Source of the DNA: an uncultured bacterium
GTDB lineage: Bacteria > Bacteroidota > Bacteroidia > Bacteroidales > Marinifilaceae
Assembly (NCBI GenBank): GCA_905215395.1
Contig: CAJMQA010000097.1
Coordinates: 1-10,804, forward strand
Direction: 5' to 3'
DNA: 10,804 nt
Part shown: one piece after another, positions 1-5,586 of the stretch
Layout: the number at the start of each line of letters is the position of its first letter
Position numbering within the stretch: the first letter of the stretch is position 1
The notes under the pieces: generated by a model
Databases searched by the model: none
What the model saw: only the letters and a program-made list of their open reading frames with translations
Told to the model about the DNA's origin: nothing
Translations under genes and position numbers: made by a program

Positions 1-303
1 CATGCTGATGGTTGGTTTATGGGTGTAACGCCTGAAATGGTAGGTGGAGTCTGGGTTGGGGCTGAAGATCGTTCCATTCATTTCCAGAATTTGGCTAACG
101 GACAAGGAGCCAGTATGGCATTGCCCATCTGGGCTAAATTTTTGCAGAAGGCATACGCCGATCCGAAATTGAAACTGACTGGCCGGGATTTCGAAAAGCC
201 TGCCGGTATAAATAAACGTCTGGATTGTGATGAAACCATCACTGAAGCTGAAGCCAATGAAATGAATAATGAGGTGAATGAAGAGGATGAGGAGTTTTAT
301 TAG
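1..303 (+). CDS. Class A penicillin-binding protein (PBP1A-like), C-terminal fragment
   Basis: This is the 3' end of a gene that begins before the window; the frame is open from base 1 and ends with TAG at 301-303. The visible 100 residues begin HADGWFMGVTPEMVGGVWVG and continue with EDRSIHF and GQGASMALPIW, the wording found after the KTGT box at the end of the transpeptidase domain of bifunctional murein glycosyltransferase/transpeptidases. These enzymes polymerise and crosslink peptidoglycan in the periplasm while anchored to the inner membrane. The catalytic serine and the glycosyltransferase domain lie outside the window, so activity cannot be judged. The tail is very acidic (NEVNEEDEEFY), which is common in Bacteroidales homologues. 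radA starts 9 nt downstream, suggesting cotranscription. The class A assignment is firm; the exact paralogue is not. Confidence 0.88.
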   Translation, partial: HADGWFMGVTPEMVGGVWVGAEDRSIHFQNLANGQGASMALPIWAKFLQKAYADPKLKLTGRDFEKPAGINKRLDCDETITEAEANEMNNEVNEEDEEFY

Positions 304-312
304 TTGAGAATT

Positions 313-1674
313 ATGGCAAAATCAAAGACAGTTTTTATTTGTCAGAATTGTGGTGCAAAAGAGGCAAAATGGACAGGGAGATGTAATGTTTGCGGGGAAT
401 GGAATAGTTTTGTGGAAGAGGTTGAAATTCCTGTAAAGGGAAGAGGAAATGCTATTATAGGCACCCCGACTTCGAAAGCCTTGCGTTTATCGGAAATCAG
501 GGTAAATGCAGATGAACGTATGGATACAGGAGATCATGAACTCAATCGGGTGTTGGGGGGAGGAATGGTACCAGGATCTATGATATTGTTGGGGGGAGAA
601 CCTGGAATCGGTAAGTCGACCCTGGTATTGCAATTTGCACTTCATAATCGTTGCGGAAAAGTATTATACGTTTCGGGGGAAGAAAGTATTTCCCAGATAA
701 AGATGAGAGCCCAGCGTTTGGGTTCAGAAAATGATGAATGCCTGTTTTTATCCGGAAATTCCCTTGAAATGGTTCTGGAACATGCCCGGACAATTCAGCC
801 TGATTTGTTAATCATAGATTCCATACAGACTTTAGCAACTGAAACAGTGGACTCTATTCCGGGAAGTTTATCTCAAATCCGGGAGTGTACCAATGCTTTA
901 CTGCGTTTTAGCAAGGAAAATACAATTTCTACAATTCTTATAGGACATATTACAAAGGACGGACAGCTTGCCGGACCGAAGATATTGGAACATATGGTAG
1001 ATACTGTTCTCCAGTTTGAGGGTGATCAGCAATACATGTACAGGATCCTCCGTTCGATGAAGAACCGCTTTGGTTCGACTTCAGAGATTGGTATTTATGA
1101 GATGCTGCAATCCGGTTTGCGACAGGTCAGTAATCCTTCTGAATTGCTATTGTCCAATCATGATCAGGAGTTGAGTGGAATAGCGGTTTCAGCTACTGTA
1201 GAAGGTGTCAGACCTATTCTGCTGGAAGTACAGTCTTTGGTTTCGACAGCTGCTTATGGAGTTCCTCAGCGTTCAGCAACGGGTTTTGATTCCCGGCGTT
1301 TAAATATGTTGTTGGCTGTGCTTGAAAAAAGAGTCGGGTTTAAGCTGGCTTCTAAGGATGTATTTTTGAATATTGCGGGTGGTATCCGGGTGAGTGATCC
1401 TGCTTTGGATTTGGCTGTTGTTATGGCTGTACTCTCTTCAAATATAGATGCAGCGCTCCCTACGGATACAGTTTTTGCAGGAGAAGTAGGACTTTCCGGT
1501 GAAATCAGGGCTGTCAGCCGGATAGAACAACGGATTTCAGAGGCAGAAAAATTAGGTTTTCACCGGATTTTCGTGCCTTGGGGAAATAAAAAAGGCATGA
1601 ATAAGCATCCTGCTCATATTGAGGTTCATTTTGTATCAAAGATTGCTGATATCTGTCGTTGTCTTTTTGGTTAA
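313..1674 (+). CDS. radA: DNA repair protein RadA (Sms)
   Basis: RadA is a RecA-related, DnaB-like ATPase that drives branch migration of recombination intermediates in the cytoplasm. The 453-residue product is the usual family length. In order it has an N-terminal four-cysteine zinc finger (C10, C13, C24, C27), a Walker A motif around G95-T103 (GEPGIGKST), a Walker B stretch ending at D169 (LLIID), the RadA-specific KNRFG motif at 250-254, and a C-terminal Lon-protease-like domain (GEVGLSGEIRAV). I chose ATG 313 because MAKSKTVFICQNCG is the canonical RadA beginning; an in-frame TTG at 304 directly abutting the upstream stop is less likely. It follows the PBP gene by 9 nt and is probably translated from the same mRNA. 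Nothing is missing or broken. Confidence 0.97.
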   Translation: MAKSKTVFICQNCGAKEAKWTGRCNVCGEWNSFVEEVEIPVKGRGNAIIGTPTSKALRLSEIRVNADERMDTGDHELNRVLGGGMVPGSMILLGGEPGIGKSTLVLQFALHNRCGKVLYVSGEESISQIKMRAQRLGSENDECLFLSGNSLEMVLEHARTIQPDLLIIDSIQTLATETVDSIPGSLSQIRECTNALLRFSKENTISTILIGHITKDGQLAGPKILEHMVDTVLQFEGDQQYMYRILRSMKNRFGSTSEIGIYEMLQSGLRQVSNPSELLLSNHDQELSGIAVSATVEGVRPILLEVQSLVSTAAYGVPQRSATGFDSRRLNMLLAVLEKRVGFKLASKDVFLNIAGGIRVSDPALDLAVVMAVLSSNIDAALPTDTVFAGEVGLSGEIRAVSRIEQRISEAEKLGFHRIFVPWGNKKGMNKHPAHIEVHFVSKIADICRCLFG

Positions 1675-1700
1675 TACCAGGGTAATATCACAATTTTTAT

Positions 1701-1708
1701 TACATTTG
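1701..1708 (+). promoter_or_regulatory. Candidate -7 box for the histidine kinase gene
   Basis: TACATTTG matches the Bacteroidota -7 consensus TAnnTTTG and lies 38 nt before ATG 1747. I see no TTG at the expected 19-21 nt upstream, so this is a half-match only. If used, transcription would begin around 1715, which favours the ATG at 1747 over the GTG at 1723 as the start. Confidence 0.25.
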
Positions 1709-1746
1709 TTAGAAAATGTTAGGTGTATCTGGTAATAAATTGTGTT

Positions 1747-3264
1747 ATGTTGGGTTATATTTTTGGTATTCTCGCACTATTGGGAAGTTTCCTATATGTT
1801 CGGAAAAAGCGGAATCAGACTGAATTGTATGAAAATATAATCCATACTGTACTCGATTCTCTTCCGATTCCGGTGATGTTGAAAGATGTAAAGAGTGATT
1901 TTCGATATATTTATTGGAACCGTGAATGTGATTTACAATCAGGAATGAACCGGCTTGAGGTTTTGGGAAAAAACGATCTGGAGATTTTCGGTGAAGAACG
2001 CGGAAAGTATTATTTGGAAATAGACCGGGGAATTGTAGCTTCCGGACAACCTTATATCAATCAGGAATTTTATACAACTCCTGACGGTAAAAAGCATGCA
2101 TCTATTGTTTCTAAAAATCTGATTTCAAATGATTTTCATAATTGGTTGCTGGTTTGCCGCTGGGATATCAGTGATCTTCAGGAAGCTCATAATAAGTTGC
2201 AGGAAGTCAACCAGATGAATGAACTGATTCTGAATAATACTCAGATTGCTTTCATTTTCCTGGATACCGGCTATCGTGTTAAATGGGAAAATGTTTCTTC
2301 TTTTAGTGAAAGCCCTATTGCTCGCGGATACCGTAAAGGGACTCTTTGTTACCAGGCTGTCAAAGGTCTGGATGCTCCTTGTAAGGGATGTCTTGTTACT
2401 CAGGCATTTGAAAGTAAAAAAATAGAAAAGAAAGAACTTACTTTAGAAAAAAGTGTTGTTGTTGAGATTATTGCAACTCCGGTAAAAAATGAAAAAGGGG
2501 AATTACAGGGAGTAGTAATGAAAATAGAGGATATCACAGAGAAGAGAAAGGTTGCTTCTGAGTTGGAAAAAGCCAAGGAAGAGGCTGAAAAATCCGACCG
2601 TTTGAAATCTGCTTTTTTAGCTAATATGAGTCACGAGATTCGTACTCCCCTGAATTCGATATTGGGATTCAGTGAATTACTGGCAACGACAGACGATCCC
2701 GGGGAGAAGGAGGAATATGTAACTGTGATCCAGAATAACAACGATTTATTGTTGCAATTGATCAACGATATTCTGGATTTGTCCAAGATAGAGGCCAATA
2801 TTCTGGAATTTGTCTATGCTAATGTCGATCTCAATCTATTATTCAGGGATCTGGAAAAAACTTTCTCCCTGAAAAATCAAAATGAACTTTTGAAGATCTG
2901 TTTTCAACCGGAGGCAGATTCCTGTATTATTTATGCAGAAAAGAACAGAATACTTCAAATTATGGTCAATTTCATCAATAACTCGATAAAATTTACAGAT
3001 CAGGGACAAATTGTATTTGGGTATCAGGTCCGGGAAGAAGGCTTGTATTTTTATGTAAAAGATACCGGCCGGGGAATACGGAGAGAACAGCAGGCAGAGA
3101 TATTCAATCGTTTTGTAAAATTAGATTCTTTTAAAAACGGAACAGGATTGGGCTTGGCAATTTGTCAGATGCTGATACAAAAGATGGAGGGGAAAATTGG
3201 GGTAGAGTCCGAACCAGGAAAAGGTTCAACTTTTTGGTTTACATTACCTTGTCATCCATTATGA
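1747..3264 (+). CDS. PAS-PAS sensor histidine kinase (orphan, membrane-anchored)
   Basis: This is a two-component sensor kinase of about 505 residues. One N-terminal membrane segment (about residues 2-18) is followed by basic RKKR, so there is no large periplasmic sensor and sensing is probably cytoplasmic. PAS 1 spans about 35-140; PAS 2 spans about 165-265 and contains the cysteine pattern C201, C212, C215 (GTLCYQ...PCKGC). A short coiled coil leads into the HisKA domain with phospho-acceptor H296 (FLANMSHEIRTPLNSILGF). The HATPase domain shows the N box near N411-N412, G1 at 439-443 (DTGRG) and G2 at 465-471 (GTGLGLA), so it should be active. No receiver domain is fused and no response regulator gene is adjacent, so the partner is unknown. 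An in-frame GTG at 1723 would add eight residues; neither start has a clear ribosome binding site. Confidence 0.92.
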   Translation: MLGYIFGILALLGSFLYVRKKRNQTELYENIIHTVLDSLPIPVMLKDVKSDFRYIYWNRECDLQSGMNRLEVLGKNDLEIFGEERGKYYLEIDRGIVASGQPYINQEFYTTPDGKKHASIVSKNLISNDFHNWLLVCRWDISDLQEAHNKLQEVNQMNELILNNTQIAFIFLDTGYRVKWENVSSFSESPIARGYRKGTLCYQAVKGLDAPCKGCLVTQAFESKKIEKKELTLEKSVVVEIIATPVKNEKGELQGVVMKIEDITEKRKVASELEKAKEEAEKSDRLKSAFLANMSHEIRTPLNSILGFSELLATTDDPGEKEEYVTVIQNNNDLLLQLINDILDLSKIEANILEFVYANVDLNLLFRDLEKTFSLKNQNELLKICFQPEADSCIIYAEKNRILQIMVNFINNSIKFTDQGQIVFGYQVREEGLYFYVKDTGRGIRREQQAEIFNRFVKLDSFKNGTGLGLAICQMLIQKMEGKIGVESEPGKGSTFWFTLPCHPL

Positions 3265-3311
3265 AGAAATATGCTGTAGTTATTTTATTTCTCCCCCCCA
3301 AAAAAAAGAGA

Positions 3312-3341
3312 AAGAGGTTATGAACAATATCATAACCTCTT
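3312..3341. terminator. Rho-independent terminator between kinase gene and tRNA-Lys
   Basis: A perfect 11-bp stem (3312-3322 with 3331-3341) encloses an 8-nt loop. On the minus strand the stem is followed by TTTCTC and then eight T (complement of A8 at 3300-3307), ideal for ending the tRNA-Lys transcript. On the plus strand it is followed only by the weaker TTATTTTAG run, so it may also stop the kinase mRNA. Confidence 0.85.
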
Positions 3342-3352
3342 ATTTTAGTGAG

Positions 3353-3425
3353 TGACCTCGGTGGGGCTCGAACCCACGGCCCATTGATTAAGAGTCAATT
3401 GCTCTACCAGCTGAGCTACGAAGTC
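3353..3425 (-). tRNA. tRNA-Lys (anticodon CTT)
   Basis: On the minus strand a complete 73-nt cloverleaf can be drawn. The acceptor stem GACTTCG pairs with CGAGGTC (one G-T), the D arm is GCTC/GAGC, the anticodon stem ATTGA/TCAAT holds loop CTCTTAA (anticodon CTT, reading AAG), and the T arm GTGGG/CCCAC has loop TTCGAGC. The discriminator base is A. The 3' CCA is not encoded, so it must be added by tRNA nucleotidyltransferase. A terminator follows closely and a candidate promoter lies 40 nt upstream. Confidence 0.97.
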
Positions 3426-3464
3426 ATTGCTGATTGCACCCCAGAAATTTCTGTTTTGCGGGTG

Positions 3465-3495
3465 CAAATATGCAACAATATTTTTAAAATTACAA
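3465..3495 (-). promoter_or_regulatory. Candidate promoter of tRNA-Lys
   Basis: On the minus strand TTG (3495-3493), 20 nt, then CATATTTG (3472-3465) fits the TTG-N19-21-TAnnTTTG consensus with one mismatch in the -7 box. The sequence running on from the -7 box is TTTGCACCCGCAA, nearly the same as at the second tRNA promoter in this window (10750-10762), which supports the assignment. Confidence 0.5.
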
Positions 3496-3506
3496 GATTA
3501 TCGATA

Positions 3507-4226
3507 TTAATCTTCTTTAATATTGTGGTAAACGTTGGTGACATCTTCGTCTTCATCCAGTTTATCCAGGATTTTATCAACTTCAGCTCTTTGCTCCGGA
3601 GTCAATTCCTTGGTATCGGTAGGAATACGGGTAAATTCACCGCTGATAATGTCATATTTGTTTTCTTCCAGATATTTCTGGACGTTACCGTAAGCATCAA
3701 AAGAACCGTATAGATTGATGGCACCTTCTTCGTCTTCGAAGATTTCATCGATACCGTAATCAATCATTTCCAATTCAAATTCATCTATATCGAAGTTCTC
3801 GGGCTTGTTGATTTTGAAAACACATTTCCGGTCGAACATGAAGTCGAGTGAACCAGTAGTTCCGAGAGAACCTCCGTATTTGGAGAAAGCATGACGAACG
3901 TTGGCTACGGTTCGGGTATTATTATCAGTTGCTGCTTCCACAACAATGGCAATTCCATAGGGAGCATATCCTTCATAGGTCACTTCCTTATAGTCGGAAG
4001 TATCTTTTGAAACAGCACGTTTGATGGCACGTTCTACATTTTCTTTCGGCATATTCTCTGCTTTTGCATTCTGAATCAGAATACGAAGACGGGTATTGTT
4101 TGCCGGATCAGGACCACCTGCTTTTACAGCAATATCAATTTCTTTTCCGATTCTGGTAAACGTGCGGGCCATATTGCCCCATCTTTTCAATTTACGTGCT
4201 TTACGGTATTCAAACGCTCTTCCCAT
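3507..4226 (-). CDS. yebC: YebC/PmpR (TACO1) family protein
   Basis: YebC proteins are about 240-250 residues; this one is 239. They were first described as DNA-binding regulators and more recently as ribosome-associated factors that help translation through proline-rich stretches. The N-terminus MGRAFEYRKARKLKRWGNMAR, the FTRIGKEI helix and the GGPDPANNTRLR segment are diagnostic, followed by the ENVERAIKRA helix, the YEGYAPYGIAIVVE strand and the GGSLGTTGSLDFMFDRK core. The C-terminus is acidic (DKLDEDEDVTNVYHNIKED), as in the family. The gene sits alone between the LRR gene and tRNA-Lys, all on the minus strand; the 167-nt gap upstream suggests its own promoter. No Shine-Dalgarno is visible before the ATG. 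The protein appears intact. I use the family name because DNA-binding versus ribosomal roles cannot be told apart from sequence. Confidence 0.97.
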   Translation of the reverse strand: MGRAFEYRKARKLKRWGNMARTFTRIGKEIDIAVKAGGPDPANNTRLRILIQNAKAENMPKENVERAIKRAVSKDTSDYKEVTYEGYAPYGIAIVVEAATDNNTRTVANVRHAFSKYGGSLGTTGSLDFMFDRKCVFKINKPENFDIDEFELEMIDYGIDEIFEDEEGAINLYGSFDAYGNVQKYLEENKYDIISGEFTRIPTDTKELTPEQRAEVDKILDKLDEDEDVTNVYHNIKED

Positions 4227-4284
4227 AATATATTGTTATTTAATTTCTTGTATAATTTCTTTTTGTCTTTTTGAACATCCAGGG

Positions 4285-4292
4285 CAAATGTA
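4285..4292 (-). promoter_or_regulatory. Candidate -7 box for yebC
   Basis: The minus strand reads TACATTTG, a full match to TAnnTTTG, 58 nt before the yebC start. No convincing TTG is found 19-21 nt upstream. A second TAnnTTTG match (TAACTTTG, complement of 4327-4334) lies 42 nt further upstream, so the active box cannot be decided from sequence. Confidence 0.3.
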
Positions 4293-4393
4293 AATAAGTC
4301 CGTGAACCGAATGAATTTACGAGTCGCAAAGTTATATTTTTTCAGCTAAAAAGTAAAGCTTACAATAAAAAAGTATCGTTTTCGGATATGAAA

Positions 4394-5038
4394 TCAGTCT
4401 TCATTGTCAGGATTTTTCAACAGGTAAATGGTCGCACAAGGATTTTGGGTAAATAATCTTTCAGAGATTCGTACTACTTCCTCTCTGTTTAATTGGTTTT
4501 GATTGAGATTCAGGTAATAAATCTGCTGGCAACCTTCAAAATGAAAAGTGTCTATCCGGTTGTTTGAGCAATATAAAGTTTGAATCTGAGGGCAAAATGA
4601 CACATTCAATTCCTGCATACGATTGTATGATGCCTGGAGCTGTGTCAGGAGGGGAGTATGTTCCAAGTCTAATTCCATAAGGTTATTGGAGTTGCAATAC
4701 AGCTCTTCCAGTACGGGACAATGGGATAGATCCAGTTCGTTTAGCTCGTTCATGGCACAATTCAGATATTCCAGGAAAGGGCAATATTTTAGTTCGATGA
4801 GGTTCAGGTTTAGTCCGGTAATATTCAGGCTATTGATTTTATATCCGGTAATCCTGATTTTATAATTTATTTCCTGATGATAAGAATGTATGGGTTGAAA
4901 ATAGTTTCCCTGACTGAAGATAGATTCCTGTCCGTCCCCCCAGTCAATGACTAGTTTTTCGGCGTCTATTTCCATTTTAAAAGGAAGATTTGTGTGATAA
5001 GTAAAATAAAGACCGATTTCTTCTTCGAGCTTATCCAT
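4394..5038 (-). CDS. Small leucine-rich-repeat protein with WGDG motif, no signal peptide
   Basis: The function is not recognised. The 214-residue protein has a beta-rich N-terminal part (about 10-75) containing WGDG at 33-36, a motif seen in PKD-like domains of Bacteroidota surface proteins. It then has at least four leucine-rich repeats with an exact 21-residue period at about 88-108, 109-129, 130-150 and 151-171, plus a partial copy at 172-183. The repeat core reads like LEELYCNSNNLMELDL, with recurring CP/TP at the repeat ends. A short helical C-terminus closes the array. There is no hydrophobic leader, lipobox or membrane segment, so it is predicted cytoplasmic, unlike most LRR proteins of this type, which are secreted. 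LRR arcs normally bind another protein, and that is the only role I would infer. The gene is preceded by an unusually long, structured upstream region with a candidate promoter at 5253-5282. Confidence 0.85.
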   Translation of the reverse strand: MDKLEEEIGLYFTYHTNLPFKMEIDAEKLVIDWGDGQESIFSQGNYFQPIHSYHQEINYKIRITGYKINSLNITGLNLNLIELKYCPFLEYLNCAMNELNELDLSHCPVLEELYCNSNNLMELDLEHTPLLTQLQASYNRMQELNVSFCPQIQTLYCSNNRIDTFHFEGCQQIYYLNLNQNQLNREEVVRISERLFTQNPCATIYLLKNPDNED

Positions 5039-5081
5039 TTCAATCGTAGTTTAGTTCAAAAATTAAGCGTGTTCCGAAGTG

Positions 5082-5196
5082 CTTTGTCAGAAGGTACCGC
5101 CAAGTACCCAAAAGCAAAAACACAACAGTCCACGCTTATGCATGAACATCACATTTATTCCTGCTTTTATTCAAAATTGGCGGTTTTTCTGACAAG
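5082..5196. repeat. 115-bp nested inverted-repeat element (MITE-like or structured leader)
   Basis: The ends are inverted copies: TTGTCAGAA (5084-5092) pairs with TTCTGACAA (5187-5195). Inside them ACCGCCAA (5096-5103) pairs with TTGGCGGT (5177-5184), and AAAAGCA (5110-5116) pairs with TGCTTTT (5162-5168). All three pairs are nested, giving one interrupted hairpin with a 45-nt apical loop. A loop segment CACGCTTA (5131-5138) is also complementary to TAAGCGTG at 5064-5071, outside the hairpin. Terminal inverted repeats and small size resemble a non-autonomous insertion element, but I see no target-site duplication. It lies inside the presumed 5' leader of the LRR gene. Confidence 0.6.
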
Positions 5197-5252
5197 AATA
5201 AAAATAACGATTAAATTCTATTCCAAGTTGAGATACCTTTTCAGGTCTGCTA

Positions 5253-5282
5253 CAAACTTAGTAAAAAATAAGAATTTATCAA
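5253..5282 (-). promoter_or_regulatory. Candidate promoter of the LRR gene
   Basis: On the minus strand TTG (5282-5280), exactly 19 nt, then TAAGTTTG (5260-5253) matches the Bacteroidota consensus TTG-N19-TAnnTTTG in both boxes. Transcription would begin near 5247 and run through the inverted-repeat element to the LRR start at 5038, giving a leader of about 210 nt. Confidence 0.55.
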
Positions 5283-5477
5283 TCGTCTGTGATATGTTTC
5301 TGCACTTATTGATGGACTGTTGTTATAGTAATTCATATGAATTTGATTGTTAGCTTGTTATTTGAATGGTCTCAGATAATATGTGAATTAATTTTTATTT
5401 GTGATGTTTTTTTACTCTGTATAAATGTATAAATTATTTATATACATTGCTACTTTTTCTGTCTCAAAGCTATACTT

Positions 5478-5540
5478 AAGCTTCAAATTTTACACATAAA
5501 GCTTCAGTTTTTATTCATAAAATTTCAGAAATCGGTTTCT
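5478..5540 (+). repeat. 21-bp-period tandem direct repeats upstream of the regulator gene
   Basis: AAGCTTCA begins at 5478 and again at 5499, and a degenerate third copy (AAATTTCA) begins at 5520. Each is exactly 21 bp after the last, and the first two copies also share a T-rich middle and a CATA end. A 21-bp period is two DNA helical turns, so the copies present the same face, as expected for a regulator binding side by side. Confidence 0.6.
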
Positions 5541-5544
5541 GAAA
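5523..5544. promoter_or_regulatory. Probable LacI-family operator (perfect palindrome with central CG)
   Basis: TTTCAGAAA (5523-5531) and TTTCTGAAA (5536-5544) are perfect inverted arms around TCGG, so the centre of symmetry falls exactly between C and G. A central CG in an even-length palindrome is the hallmark of LacI-family operators, where hinge helices open the central step. It lies 42 bp before the ATG of the adjacent LacI-type gene, so self-repression is the simplest reading. Confidence 0.6.
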
Positions 5545-5586
5545 CTTTTCAATTTTTTAAACGTTGAATTCAGAAAATGAAATCTT

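Larger units (their letters stand above)
5039..5586. other. 548-bp divergent intergenic region between LRR gene and lacI-type gene
   Basis: No convincing protein-coding gene lies here. From left to right it contains the probable leader of the LRR gene with a nested inverted-repeat element (5064-5196), a minus-strand promoter (5253-5282), an AT-rich stretch with a TATAAAT direct and inverted repeat (5420-5442), two and a half 21-bp tandem repeats (5478-5540) and a perfect palindrome (5523-5544). No exact TAnnTTTG box is visible for the plus-strand regulator gene. Confidence 0.75.

Noticed and set aside
304..312. TTG start for radA abutting the PBP stop
   Set aside because: The extra residues are not part of the conserved RadA N-terminus, which begins at ATG 313 just before the zinc finger.
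3348..3713. 121-codon plus-strand reading frame
   Set aside because: It runs antisense across tRNA-Lys and yebC, both of which are certain.
5082..5196. Complete insertion sequence
   Set aside because: There is no transposase frame and no target-site duplication that I can see; only a small MITE-like element is possible.
4994..5353. 119-codon plus-strand reading frame
   Set aside because: It overlaps the start of the LRR gene and runs through the inverted-repeat element; composition is not gene-like and no domain is recognisable.
5478..5540. CRISPR array
   Set aside because: The repeats are short, degenerate and directly adjacent without unique spacers.
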